A stretch of DNA of 64,000 nt from Dugong dugon (taxonomy: Eukaryota; Chordata; Mammalia; Sirenia; Dugongidae). Location of the stretch: assembly GCA_030035585.1 (NCBI GenBank), contig CM057472.1, forward strand, positions 86,239,601-86,303,600, read 5' to 3'. The notes under the pieces were generated by a model. It was not told where the DNA came from, made no database searches, and saw nothing but the letters and a program-made list of their open reading frames with translations. Positions 45,335 to 56,112 of the stretch are shown here, piece by piece. The position numbers were made by a program, and so were the translations under genes. The first letter of the stretch is position 1. Every line of letters begins with the position of its first letter.

Positions 45335-45530
45335 ACAGTTATTGGGAGCCTACTATGGGCTCTATTTTAGACCCTTTCATACAAAAGTCCTAGGAGGTTG
45401 GTACTAAAATCTCTATTTTACAGGTGAGGAAACTGAGGCACAGGGGCGTTATGTAACTTGCCCAGGCTGGTGCACAGTGGAGCTAGGACTTGAGCCTGGG
45501 CGGTGTGACCCTGAGTTTGCATGCCTCTCA
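45335..45530 (-). mobile_element. MIR, minus strand
   Basis: cctaggaggttggtactaaa, caggtgaggaaactgaggca, acttgcccaggctggtgc. Confidence 0.88.
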
Positions 45531-46560
45531 GGCCCAACTGTCCTGACCAGCTGTTGGGTATGTCCCAAGGAGCACACCCACGGCCATGCTAGAGTGTGGC
45601 TGCCCCTGGCTTCTTGCTTCCCTACCTGTCAGCCAGGTTGTCACCATCCCGAGGGAAGAAAGAAGCTTGGTCTGACCTGTGATGCCTTTGGCAGAGCCAG
45701 GTGGATAATTATTCTGTGTCTGGAGGCTCTTCAGCAAATTGGTCAGCATTGAGCACTGGGCTGGGCTCCTAGCAGCAATTTAGATGGGAACACTGTTCTG
45801 TAATTTCTGGGGTTGACCTTCGGCAAGAATGGCCTCAGGTTCTGCTGATGGCCCTTTATTCTCTCTCTCATCTTGGCAATAGCAATAGCTAATGGCTATG
45901 CAGAACTGACTGTTTGATCCTTTAGAACCCCAGAAAGAACATAGACTCCACAGAAGACAAGGTCTGTGTGTCCTCGAGCTGTTACTGGCATTATTTTTTA
46001 TTATAATAAATTGCTCTGAGTGGGAAGCTTGGGAGCTCCCACTCTGCGGCAGGGCAGCTGTCGAGTGGGGCTGAAGCCCAGACATGGGGTGGAGAGGGGA
46101 CATTTGGATGCCTTGGCCTCTTCCTGACCTCCTAGGGTCCAGAGGTGATATTGGAGGTCCCCTCTTCTTATCTTGCCAGAAGTCCCCTTCAGGACTGGGT
46201 GAAACAGCAGTGTTCAGGGGCACTGTCTCCAGCAGGCCCTGCTAAAATGCAGGTGTGTTCTTCAGAGAGTCTGTTGCCTTCTTCCACTTGGACATTTTGC
46301 TGAACTCAAGTCTTCCATGGGCAGGGACTGTGTCTCTTTGCCCATGTACCTAGCATGGTTTCTGTCACATGACTCGCCTGTATAACTACTTGTTGATGAT
46401 TGGCTTGGGCTAAAGAATTTTAAATTGGTTTCATTTCATATACCAACTCTGGTCAATTGGTAGTGCCTGCCTGAAGCCCTGTGTTGAGAAAGATTCTGAG
46501 GCATTCTCTGGGCCCAGTAGGAGTGAATGTTGTGATTGATTAGTGATATTTGGCTTAAGT
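45531..46560. other. Intronic DNA; L2 3' end at about 46290-46415 (plus)
   Basis: gggcagggactgtgtctctt and cctagcatggtttctgtcac are the L2 3' end. Nothing is recognised between 45531 and 46285. Confidence 0.5.
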
Positions 46561-46564
46561 GTTT

Positions 46565-47935
46565 TTGGGGTATATTAGTTAGCTATTACTGCAAAAGAAA
46601 TTACCCCAAAATTTAGTGACAAACATTTGTTATCTTACAGTTTCCATGGGTCAGGAATTTGGGAGTGACTTAATGGATGGTTCTGCCTCAGGATCTCTCA
46701 TGAGGTTGTAGTCAAAATGTCAGCCAGGGCTACAGTCATTTGAAGGCTCTGCTGGGGCTAGAGGATCTGCTTCCATGATGGCTCCCTGTTGGCAGGAAAT
46801 CTTGGTTCCTGACCATGTGGACCACTCTTTAGGGCTGCTTGCATGTCCTCATTGACATGGCAGCAGGCTTCCTCTAGAGTGAGTGATCCAAGAGAGAAAG
46901 TAAGGAGGAATTCAAGTGCCTTTTTTTTTTTTTAATTGATGTAATTAAATGAAGTTTACATTTCAAGTTAGTCTTCCATACAGAATTTTTTTTTTTTTAT
47001 AACATACGTTGTTATGAGACCCCAACCACTCACCCCATTCTGCGACAGCACACTCCTCCCCTCTGCCCCTGATTTCCCATGAACATTCATCCAGCTCCTA
47101 ACTCTCTCTGCCTTCCCCTCTCACCTCTGGACAGAAGCTGCCCCTTTGGTCTCTTATATCTACTTGTCTAAGAGGCACATTCTTCACGAGTATCACTTTA
47201 CGTCCCACAGTCCAGTCCAATCCCTGTCTGAAGAGTTGGCCTCGGAAGTTGTTTTAGTTCTGGGGTGATGGAGAGACCAGGGGCCATGCTTTCCGGGGCG
47301 CCTCCAGTCTTAGTCAGACCATTAAGTCTGGGCTTCTTACTAGTATTTGAGTTCTGCATCCCATCGTTCTACTGCTCCATCAGGGACCCTCTGTGTGTTC
47401 CCTGTCAGGACGTTCATTGGTGGTAGCCAGGCATCATCTAGTTCTTCTGATCTCAGGCTGATGAAGTCTCTGGTTTATGTGGCCCATTCTGTCTCTTGGG
47501 CCACTACTTTCCTTGTGTCTTTGGTGTTCTTCATTCTCCTTTACTTCAAGTGGTTGGGACCAATTGATGCATCTTAGATGGCCACTTGCAAGCTTTTAAG
47601 ACCCCAGACGCCACTCACCACAGTAGGATGCAGAACATTTTCTTAATAAGGTTTGTTATGCCAATTGACATAGATGTCCCCTGAAAGCATCGTCCCCAGA
47701 CCCTGCATCCCTGCTACTCTGTCTCTCAAAGTATTTGATTGTATTGAGGAAACTTCTTAGCTTTGGTTTAGTCCAGTGTCATAGTGCCTTTTATGACCTA
47801 GCCTCAAAAGTCACACACTATCACTTCTGCCATGTTCTTTTCACCTGGGGTGAGTCATTAAGTCCAGTCCACACTCAAGGGGAGAGGAATAGGCTCTACC
47901 TTTCAAAGGGAGAAGTATTTAAAAACTTGTGAACA
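46565..47935 (-). mobile_element. MaLR-type solitary LTR split by an L1, minus strand
   Basis: gttagctattactgcaaaag, gtttccatgggtcaggaatt, tctctcatgaggttgtag before the L1; ttttatgacctagcctcaa and ccagtccacactcaagggg after it. Confidence 0.87.
46925..47782 (-). mobile_element. 5'-truncated L1 3' UTR (second subfamily), 858 bp, minus strand
   Basis: Poly-T edge; 3' UTR as at 28667 and 37144 but longer. TSD agtgcctttt exact (46915-46924 and 47783-47792). Inserted inside a MaLR LTR. Confidence 0.92.
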
Positions 47936-47939
47936 TATT

Positions 47940-48598
47940 TTAAAACCACCACCAAGGAGAATGAGCATGCATGTGCCACATATTTGTTATCGCTGTCAGA
48001 TGTCACTTTAGAAGGTATAGGAATGACCCTAAAGAGGTGGGGTACAACCCAGGCATGTTTAAGGGGGAGGAGTAGGGATTGCAGCAGAGTGGGGTATCAG
48101 CTGGTAGGGAAGCTGTAAAATGTAGGTGTGCCTGCATCTGGTTCTGAGAAATGGAGGGGATGGATTCCTAACAGAGGGAGTCATATGAGACATGTTGGTG
48201 GGTGTTCTCAAGTCAGACATCAGTGCTGCAGAGGCTAGCTAAATAGAGCCATCTTATCTGTCTCAGGCCCAGGGTGGGGAGGCGAGTGGGTGAGGCTCAC
48301 TCCAGCCACTTCCATTAGTGGCAGACAGGGACTTGTCTCTTCTCCCCGTTGGGCACCTGTGGATGGCAGCTGGCACCCAGCCAGACATTGGGTGGGCCAT
48401 CTTGAAGCAGGAGCCAGATGTTGTTTGCTGCTGATGCCATAGTAACCTGCCTGAGTTGGCTCTTGCTCACGTGTGCTGGGCAGTCTCCCCAGCTTGTAAA
48501 TGGGAACTGCCTGGTCTGGCATGTAGGCCTGGGCTTACCTGCATCGGGGCAAGCTCCTCTTTTCGCCATGAGCCAGGCAGTTCAGGGTCTGTTAGATG
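47940..48598. other. Intronic DNA without a recognised gene
   Basis: Nothing is supported apart from overlapping chance frames. Confidence 0.4.
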
Positions 48599-48609
48599 CA
48601 TTATGGATA

Positions 48610-48657
48610 GACCCATCGCCGTCAAGTCAATTCTGACTCATAGTGACCTTATAGGGT
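48610..48657 (-). mobile_element. 48-bp SINE/RTE tail insertion with perfect TSD
   Basis: Only the 3' tail of an AfroSINE (or RTE) is present, in reverse: gtcaagtcaattctgactc and atagtgaccttataggg. It is flanked by the exact 11-bp duplication cattatggata at 48599-48609 and 48658-48668. This is an extreme 5' truncation. Confidence 0.82.
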
Positions 48658-48892
48658 CATTATGGATACAGTGATGTAATTTCTGAACCCCAAATTGGCC
48701 TGATGTGTATGGAGACAACAGGATTGGGCCTTTGAAATTGGGCCATCTGGGAGAATCCAGGAGATCCCCTATCTTGTGGGTGGTGAGCCCTGAAGGGCCA
48801 GAGGCTGGCTAGGCTATAGAATCTGGTGTGGCTGGCTGAGATTCCAAGTGGACTTCCCCCAGGATCCATATAGTGGCCTCTCCAGAAGATCC

Positions 48893-48978
48893 CTAGTTCT
48901 ACTCTGATGCACATGGGGTTGCTATGAGTTGGAGTCGACTTGACTCGATAGCAACTGTTTTTTGTTTGTTTGTTTTTT
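48893..48978 (+). mobile_element. 5'-truncated AfroSINE 3' end, plus strand
   Basis: agttctactctgatgcacat, ggttgctatgagttggagtc and a tail ending in ttttttgtttgtttg. Confidence 0.88.
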
Positions 48979-49071
48979 CCTGTCACCTTATTTTAGACTG
49001 AATAAGGACCCTGGCCAGTGGTTGGCTGCTCGTTGTGGCATTTGGAAACGTTGCCCAGTAGCCTGGTATCT

Positions 49072-49508
49072 TAGTTACCTAGTGCTGCTGTAACAGAAAT
49101 ACCATAAGTGGGTGGCTTTAAAGAACAGAAATCTATTTTCTCACAGTTCTGGAGGCTAGAAGTCTGAATTCAGGGCACCGGCTGTAGGGGAAGGCCCTCT
49201 CCGTCAGCTCTAGGGGAAGATCCTTGTCTCAGCTTCTCTAGCCCCAGCTCTCCTCGGTTCCTTGGCCATCTTCACGTGGCATCTGTCTCTGTCTCCCGCA
49301 TTATGTGCTTTCTTGTCACTGTGTCTGTGCTGCTTCTTATAACCAGTAAGTGATTAGGTTTAGGACATACCCTACACTGATGTGGCCTCATTAACATAAC
49401 AAAGGACTTCATTTCCAAACAGGGTTCCATCCACAAGTATAGGGGTTAGGAGTCCAACACATATTTTGGGTGGGGGGCGGATGGGGGAACAAAATTCAAT
49501 CCGTAACA
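49072..49508 (-). mobile_element. MLT1-related solitary LTR, minus strand
   Basis: ttagttacctagtgctgctg, ctattttctcacagttctgg, tccttggccatcttcacg, ttccaaacagggttccatcc and the end attcaatccgtaac. The same family is at 53452-53857. Confidence 0.88.
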
Positions 49509-49732
49509 ACTGTCTTTGTGGGAAGCTGCACAACTGACTTTCTGAGTCTCACTCTGCCCTGTAACTTGGGTGTGAGGTCCTGTGGTCTCCTGATTCCCAG
49601 ACCCCAGCTGAAGCCAGCCTGCTGAAGTCTTAACTGCCTGTCTGCCAAGCCCCTAAGGGATAACACGTGTATTTCTTCTTACCTCTCTGATGCTTTTCTG
49701 TTCATAAAAAGAAACCCCCCCGATATATGTGC

Positions 49733-49735
49733 GCA

Positions 49736-49777
<42 letters not shown>

Positions 49778-49785
49778 TACACAAA
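49733..49785. repeat. (CA)n microsatellite
   Basis: About 45 bp of uninterrupted CA, then cgcatacac; likely length-polymorphic. Confidence 0.96.
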
Positions 49786-49789
49786 CCTA

Positions 49790-50332
49790 ACCATACAAAG
49801 TTAGAGAAATTTTTTTCCTGATTATTTTTCCTTCTCCAGACAGAGACATTGATATATTTGAATCATGGGCCGACAGTAATTAAAAAGCACATAACTAGCC
49901 ATTTTAAAATGCATTTGTTTTACTTAATTGATTTTGCCAGCAGACCCGGAGAAAACAAGGAATAGGGAAAAGAAAGCTTTAGAAAGGGAGAGAAGTTTCC
50001 GAGAGTGACTGGAGGCAGCTGAGGGCCCTGCTTGAATCTAATTGCTGCAAATGCTGCGGTTTGTTTCTGCTGATGGTTTTCTCCTGAAAGGGCTGGTGGC
50101 CGAGGCCTGATTGGAGGGGCTTGGTGTTTGTTTCAGCTGCAAAGGGGGTATAATTCTGCTTTTGGGACAGGGCCTGTTTTTCCTTACTATCTATCAGCAT
50201 AAAGTACTTCCATTGAACACTTTGAATCAAGGTTCCATTTAGAGATACTTTATTCATATTTAATTACAGGCTGCAGCACCAATCTTTAATTACCTTTTTA
50301 ATAAGCGAGCTAGGAACATCCACTAGCAATCA
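49790..50332. other. Non-repetitive AT-rich intronic block
   Basis: No repeat family is recognised. Homeodomain-like cores such as cttaattgattttgcc, catatttaattacaggc and tctttaattacctttttaat cluster at 49870-49940 and 50240-50310. Candidate conserved noncoding element. A (GT)n run follows at 50333-50352. Confidence 0.45.
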
Positions 50333-50353
50333 AGTGTGTGTGTGTGTGTGTAA

Positions 50354-51255
50354 GTGCAGGAGGGTGTGGGCGTGTGACTTGTTTCCTGATAGAGAGGGAA
50401 AGGATGACTGGGGGTGTGCGGGGCTTGGGGAGGTGTTAGGTGGGTGTGGGGTATGGGTGGGGAACGAGGGCATCTGCCTAATAGCTTCCGTGTGCCATGA
50501 GTGGCACATCTTCGTTTCCTGTGGCTCTTTTTGCTTCCTCTGGTAAGATTGGGGATTTGGGCTCCTGTTCTGAGTCCTCACAGCTGGGCTGTGTTCAGGG
50601 TGCTGAGTTAGCAGTTGGGTTTGGATGGGGTCTTGGGGCCCCCTCTATCCCCCTGGTGGGAGCAGGGGAACTGTAGGAGGCCCCCTTTCTGTCCCTTGGG
50701 CGTGTGGTGGACAAAGGATTCCTCTCACCTGGGAGACTGGGATACAACCTTTCCTTCCTCCACCTCCTCACAGGATGCTCTTGGCAGCTGGTCTGGCCAC
50801 ATAGCCCTAGTTATACCATGTCACTCTTTGGTTGCAATGACTTTGCAATGTCCCAGCAGTGACACTGGTTTGGAGACTGACTGGCCTTCTCAGAGAATGT
50901 GCAAATGTCCCTGGGGAGCCAGGCTGAGGCATGGGTGGGAGTGGGGTCAGATGACCCCAAAGTCCTTGTGTAGCAGGAAGGTTGGGCTGTTCCAGGTGCC
51001 TGGGAGATGAGGGTCGGGGTTTACAGCTTTGCTCCAGAAAACGCCTTCCTTGGGAGTTGGTGCTCCTGCAGGAACCACCAGGCAATTCCAAAGCAACTCG
51101 AGGGTGATCTCATCATGCAACAGCTGGGAATGTGGCTGGACCCTGTCCCAGCAAGTGAGTGAAGAGAGGATAGGAACTCAAATGCACTGAGCCCCTTGTG
51201 GGTGTTGGCTTCTATGCCTATATTCATTGATCCCAGCTGGGACCTGAGAACACTG
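50354..51255. other. Intronic DNA without a recognised gene
   Basis: GC-moderate; frames at 50615-51010 and 50807-51091 overlap on opposite strands without domains. Confidence 0.4.
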
Positions 51256-51259
51256 TATC

Positions 51260-51660
51260 AGTCAGAGCCCCTTCAGTTGTGTGTGACAGAAAACCCAACT
51301 CAAACTCACTTACACACACACAGAGGAATCATTGAATGGGTACTCAGGCACGACTGGATCCAGGGGCTTAAGCATTGTCTCCAGGATTTACTCTTGTCTC
51401 TTGGCTCTGCTATCCTCTTTGTTGCTACTTGTGTGACCCCAGCCAGCTTCGACTTATGTTTTTAATTTCAAGTTCAGCAGAGAGACTCTCTTTTCCTTCA
51501 ATTTGAACAAAAGTAAAACAGTTGAGTCTGATTGGACCGGTTGAGTCACGTGTCCATCTCTGAAGCAATCACTGTCGCCAGAGGCATTCAGTGTTCTGAT
51601 TGGCCAGGCCAGGGTCTCACAGCTAAGCTAGAGTAACCGGTGGAGTCCACCTAGGTAAAA
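51260..51660. mobile_element. Unclassified ancient dispersed repeat, copy 2
   Basis: Related to 32690-33035: start tgtatcagtcagagccc, then cttgtctcttggctctgc, tctgattggaccggttgag, gaagcaatcactgtcgcc. It resembles an old LTR or MER repeat. Confidence 0.5.
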
Positions 51661-51839
51661 CTACAGATGATATGTACTTTGACTACTCTGGAAAGTTACA
51701 CACTTGAGGTCTTTGAATTAATAGGAGTGTGGTTGCAGGAAGGTTCTGGGGATCCAAGCATGTCCAGTCGTTTTAAAATCAAAGAGAAGAAAGAGTCTAT
51801 TTGGTTCTTCCCAGATGGAGAGAATAGCAGATCCATTCA

Positions 51840-51965
51840 CTTAATATATATTTATCTGGCATCTGCTAGTTCCAGACCCTGTTCAAGATACAGGGAATTC
51901 AACAGTGAACAAAACACATAAGAATCCCTGTACATGGAGCTAATGTTCTAATGGGTTTTATGGGG
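51840..51965 (-). mobile_element. L2 3' end, minus strand
   Basis: tctggcatctgctagttcc, caacagtgaacaaaacac, aatccctgtacatggagct. Confidence 0.85.
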
Positions 51966-53010
51966 ACGATGGTCCCAAGCCCAGGTCCAGAATAAAGGGT
52001 TCTTATGCTGAGATATGCAGGGTGATCTGGGGTGGATGACATGGAAGAATCTTACCCTTAGGGAGTCTGGAACTCAGAAGGAGGGAAAAAGACAAGCTTG
52101 TGGTTGGAGGAGAAGGGGTAAGTAGACATTGGGAGGGGATACAAAAAAAAAAAAAGTGAGAAGAAGGGGCACAGAAAAGCCAATCCTGTACCCATCTCCT
52201 GTGACAGAAAAATGTTAGCCCCTCCCTGTGTTGCCTGGGCCTTTGGCCTCAGCAGGATGTTGATAAATGGGATAGAGTTCAGTGAAAGCAACAAAAATGA
52301 TGACAGGGCTGGAGGGAGTGATTTATGAGAAGAGATTAGCAAAGTGATGGGGCAGCGTGGCAGACAGGACGATGGGATGGTGGCCGTGGTCAGATGACTT
52401 CTGAAGTCCAAGGGGAGGAGAGAGCATGGGAGGGTGGGGGAAGGCGTGTGACTAGTTGTATACGTACACACTTACACATGGATATGTGTGCATGTGTCGA
52501 CTTTTTTCCAGAACTCGGAGGATATACAGAGGCTTAAAAGGGAAGAAATGGAGGGGATTGAAATTTTAGCCTTGGGCAATCTAGAAAAAAGCTCTTGGGG
52601 ACCTCCTTCCCATTTGGTGGAATATTCTGGACCATGTGGATGTGATCACTCAAATCAGAAAATAATTTTTCTTTAAGAAAATTGGTATGACATTCCTGAG
52701 AGGGAAGGAGGGAAGGAAGAAGGGAAGAGAAAATGGAGGAGTAAGGAGTATACTTTCCATTTCATAGAGAAAGTGAGGCACAGCAAAGGCAGGTGAGTAC
52801 CAAAAGCAGGGCTTCTGGCTTGCAACCTTGGGGTCTCTGTCCGTGTGGCTGGACTGGGAGTGGGCTTGAAGCCCAGTGTGGAGACTGCTGCTCAGGCAGG
52901 AACAAGAGTTGGTTGTTGTGTCTGGCATGTTTGGCCTGCAGGTTTTGAGTTCTCCAGGTTGGTGGAATTGGAACATCTCCTGTCTGATGCCTATCTTGGC
53001 CTGCCCTAGG
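51966..53010. other. Intronic DNA without a recognised gene
   Basis: A poly-A run at 52143-52156 and a ggaaggagggaaggaagaag purine run at 52704-52724. No exon. Confidence 0.45.
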
Positions 53011-53031
53011 CCCAATTCTGTTATTATTTTT

Positions 53032-53362
53032 TTATTGTACTTTAGGTGAAGGTTTACAGAACAAATAGTTTCTCATTAAACAATCAGTACACATATTGTT
53101 TTATGACATTGGTTAACAACCCCATGACATGTCAACATTCTCCCTTCTCTACCTTTTTTTTTTTTTTTTTGGTGAAAGTATACATAGCCAAAGATACACC
53201 ATTTCAAAAATTTGTACATGCACAATTCAGTGACATTGATTACGTTCTTCCAGTTGTGCTGCTATTCTCACTTTAGATAAAGGTTTACAAAACAAAATAG
53301 TTTCTCATTAAACAGTACACATGTTGCCCTATGACAACGGTTAACAACCCCACTACATGTCA
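53032..53362 (-). mobile_element. 5'-truncated L1 3' UTR, minus strand
   Basis: Same subfamily as 20213-20782 (gtgaaggtttacagaacaaa, repeated again at about 53280). The TSD tctgttattattttt is exact over 15 bp (53017-53031 and 53363-53377). Confidence 0.93.
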
Positions 53363-53377
53363 TCTGTTATTATTTTT

Positions 53378-54420
53378 AATTGAGATGACATTCACATAAC
53401 ATAAAGTTAACCATTTTAACATATACAATTTAGTGGCATTTAGTAATGCCTTAGTTACCTAGTGCTGCTATAACACAAATACCACAAGTGAGTGGCTTTA
53501 AAAGAACAAGAATTTATTGTCTCACAGTTTTGGAGGCTAGAAGTCCAAATCAGGACATGGATCAGCTCTAGGGGGAGGATCCTTCCTTGTCAGTATCCCT
53601 GGGCATTCCTTGGCATTCCTTGGCTTACTGAGGGATCTTCATATGGTGTCTGTCTTCCTCCTGTGTGTGTGTCACTGTGTCTATTCTCTTTTATAAGACA
53701 CAGCTCAAAAGGGATTAGGTTTAGATCTACCCTACTGTGGTATGTCCTCATTAACATAAAAAACAAAGCCCCTATTTCCAAACAGGGTCACATTCACAGG
53801 TACGGGGGTTAGGACTTCAGCATAATTTTTGGGGACACGATTCAAAAATCTGTAGCAAGTACATTTACAAATTATGTAACCATCACCTCTACCCAGTTCC
53901 AAAACATTTTCATCAATCCAAAAAAAAAAAAAAAAGGTCCTGTACCCATCAAACAGTCACTCCTCACTCATCCCAACCCTAGCCTCAGATTGGCAACCAC
54001 CAATCTGCTTTCTATCTCTTCGGGTTTATATATTCTGGATATTTCATACAAATGCAGTCATGCAATATATGACTGTTTCTGTCTGGCTTCTTTCACTTAA
54101 TATAATGTTTTTGAGGTTAATCTGCATTGTAGCATGTATCAGTACTTCATTCCTTTTTATGGCTGAATAATATTCCATTGTATGTGTATGCCACAGTTTG
54201 TTTATCCATTCATCTGTTATGGACATTTGGGTTGTTTCTACATTTTGGCTATTGTGAATAGTGTTGCTGTGAATATCTGTGTACAAGGATTTGTTTGAGT
54301 ACCTGCTTTCAGTTCTCTTGGATATATACCTAAGAGTGGGATTGCTGGGTCATGTGGTAATTCCGTGTTTAACTTTTTGGGGAACTGATGTATTTACTTT
54401 TGATTCTCCATATGTAAGAG
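53378..54420 (-). mobile_element. Old L1 ORF2 3' end and 3' UTR, minus strand, split by an LTR
   Basis: The minus-strand frame at 54044-54286 reads DEWINKLWHTHTMEYYSAI, the L1 ORF2 C-terminus. The 3' UTR (gatgacattcacataacata, accatcacctctacccag) runs toward 53378. Confidence 0.9.
53452..53857 (-). mobile_element. MLT1-related solitary LTR inside an old L1, minus strand
   Basis: ttagttacctagtgctgcta, tattgtctcacagttttgg, cattcacaggtacgggggtt. The L1 reads across it (tggcatttagta before, agtacatttacaaatt after). Confidence 0.88.
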
Positions 54421-54735
54421 CCCAGGAGGTACAGTGGTAGATAATTAAATGGGCAAGTGATGTACATTTCTGAACATTCTAGACAGTACTTCATGCTTCA
54501 CATGCATGAAGATATAACCTCCAACGTGTCTTCTGCTCCTGTCCTCTCCGTATGCCTGAGTGGGAATCTCCATGGCAGCAAAGGGCCCAGACAAGGCCCT
54601 GGATTGGCACACATAACTCATAAAGCAGAAAATCCATTTTCTGTCAGCATTGGAAAGTGCTGACTCTGGCCCGTCTTCCTCTTAGTGAGTTAGGTCATCT
54701 TCTCAATTGCTCTGCCCTTTCTCCACCTTTGACAG
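54421..54735 (+). other. Intron end upstream of the ADCK1 exon
   Basis: Apparently unique sequence with a pyrimidine-rich tract before the acceptor (ctgccctttctccaccttt). No other element is recognised. Confidence 0.55.
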
Positions 54736-54894
54736 ATCCACGATTTGTTTGTGAGCTTTGATGACACCCCTCTGGGGGCTGCCTCCCTGGCTCAGGTCCA
54801 CAAGGCAGTGCTACATGATGGGCGGACAGTGGCCGTGAAGGTCCAGCACCCAAAGGTGCAAGCTCAGAGCTCGAAGGACATTCTCTTGATGGAG
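54736..54894 (+). CDS. ADCK1: ADCK1 internal coding exon (Ala-loop and invariant Lys)
   Basis: This 159-bp exon encodes 53 residues, phase 0 at both ends, starting IHDLF and ending KDILLME. It continues directly from the exon ending at 21309 (about human residues 142-194). It contains the Ala-rich loop GAASLAQVH (residues 14-22), which replaces the glycine-rich loop in UbiB proteins, and the VAVKVQ strand with the invariant kinase lysine (residue 35, bases 54838-54840). The acceptor is a pyrimidine tract ending gacag; the donor GAG|gtaaga is strong. Compared with human from memory, it has V for Q after IHDLF, A for T in the loop, and Q for R in KVQAQSS. The next exon was not found before 64000. 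Confidence 0.96.
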
Positions 54895-55402
54895 GTAAGA
54901 GCCTTCCCCTTCCTCCTTCCCTTGTCCTCATTCTGCACTTCACTGGGATCCAGCAGCCTTGGTTAAACTGGTTCAAGGCTGGCGGTTGGGGTGTGGCCCT
55001 TTGAGCAGCAGAGTAGGGAGAGGAGAGCTTGAGACCATGGTGAAGGAGGTGTCATGACAATTCTGCGACCTTGGGACCTCATGGCTGAGTTGGCCAGCTT
55101 TTCCAGATTTGTCTTTGGGAGCTGTCTGTGTGTGGTCTCAGAACAGGGTGAACAGCTTCTAGGGTCAATGAGACTTCAAGGCAGAAGTTGTAGAAATGAG
55201 ATGAACCAAAGGTGATTTTCTTGAGAGTAGAAAAGTTACATCTTAATTTGTTAAATTATAACAAAATGGAGCCTGTGGACAACCAAGGGATACAAAAATG
55301 ACATACAGATCACGCAGAAATGTTTGTGTACTTTGCCTGTTTGCTTATCTGATACTTGTTTTGAATGAACAAGCTTATATGCCTGAAAATGGCCCTAGGA
55401 GA
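54895..55402 (+). other. ADCK1: Intron start downstream of the ADCK1 exon
   Basis: It begins with the strong donor gtaaga. Unique-looking intronic sequence up to the L1 insertion at 55403. Confidence 0.6.
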
Positions 55403-56112
55403 CCTCCACCGGACTGAGTCCAGTACAGCTAGATGGCGCCCGGCTACCACCACTGACTGCGCTGACCAGGATCACAACAGAGGGTCCCGGACAGAGCTGG
55501 AGAAGGATGTAGAGCATAATTCTAACTCACAAAAAAAAGACCAGATTTACTGGCCTAAAGGAGACTGGAGAAACCTCGAGAGTATGGCCCCCAGACACCG
55601 TTTTAGCTTAGTGGTGAAGTTACCTCCGAGGTTCACTGTTCAGCCTGGGAAGGGACAGCCCCGTAAAACCAAATGAGACTAACGAGGTACAGGAGTCCAG
55701 TGACAAGGGCCAGAAGGCAGAAGGGGACAAGAAAGCTGGTGATAGGGAACCCAAGGTTGAGTAAGGATATTGTTGATGTGTTGTGAGATTGTTAACCATT
55801 GTCATAGGGCAACATTTGTAGTAACTGTTAAATGAGAAACTATTTTGTTCTGTAAGCCTTCATCTTAAGTGAGAATAACAGCACAATTGGAAGAGCATAG
55901 TCAATGTCACTGAACTGTGCATGTAGAAATTTTTGAAATAGTGTATCTTTGGCTATGTGTATTTTCACAAAAAAAAAAAAAGGTTGAGAAGTTAGAGGGT
56001 TAATATGTTGTGGGGTTGTTAACCAATGTCATAAAACAACATGTGTACTACTGTTTCATGAGAAACTATTTGTTCTGTAAGCCTTCACCTGAAGTACAAT
56101 TAAAAAAAAAAA
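55403..56112 (+). mobile_element. 5'-truncated L1 3' UTR, plus strand, with poly-A and perfect TSD
   Basis: Plus-strand copy of the lineage L1 3' UTR with two tandem versions of its terminal module (ending near 55878 and 56100), an internal A run at 55969-55981 and a terminal poly-A. The TSD aaaatggccctaggaga is exact over 17 bp (55386-55402 and 56113-56129). It begins 508 bp after the ADCK1 exon donor and is the inverted partner of 20213-20782 and 53032-53362. Confidence 0.95.

Larger units (their letters stand above)
21310..54735 (+). other. ADCK1: ADCK1 intron (33,426 bp)
   Basis: The interval between the two recognised exons starts gtacct and ends cag. It joins two phase-0 codon boundaries, and no third ADCK1 exon is seen inside. 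Its content is mostly interspersed repeats, listed separately. The human ADCK1 locus is also large, so intron length alone is not unusual. Confidence 0.9.

Noticed and set aside
54418..54450. Possible AfroSINE 5' fragment (gagcccaggaggtacagtgg)
   Set aside because: Only about 30 bp resemble the SINE head; no tail or TSD.
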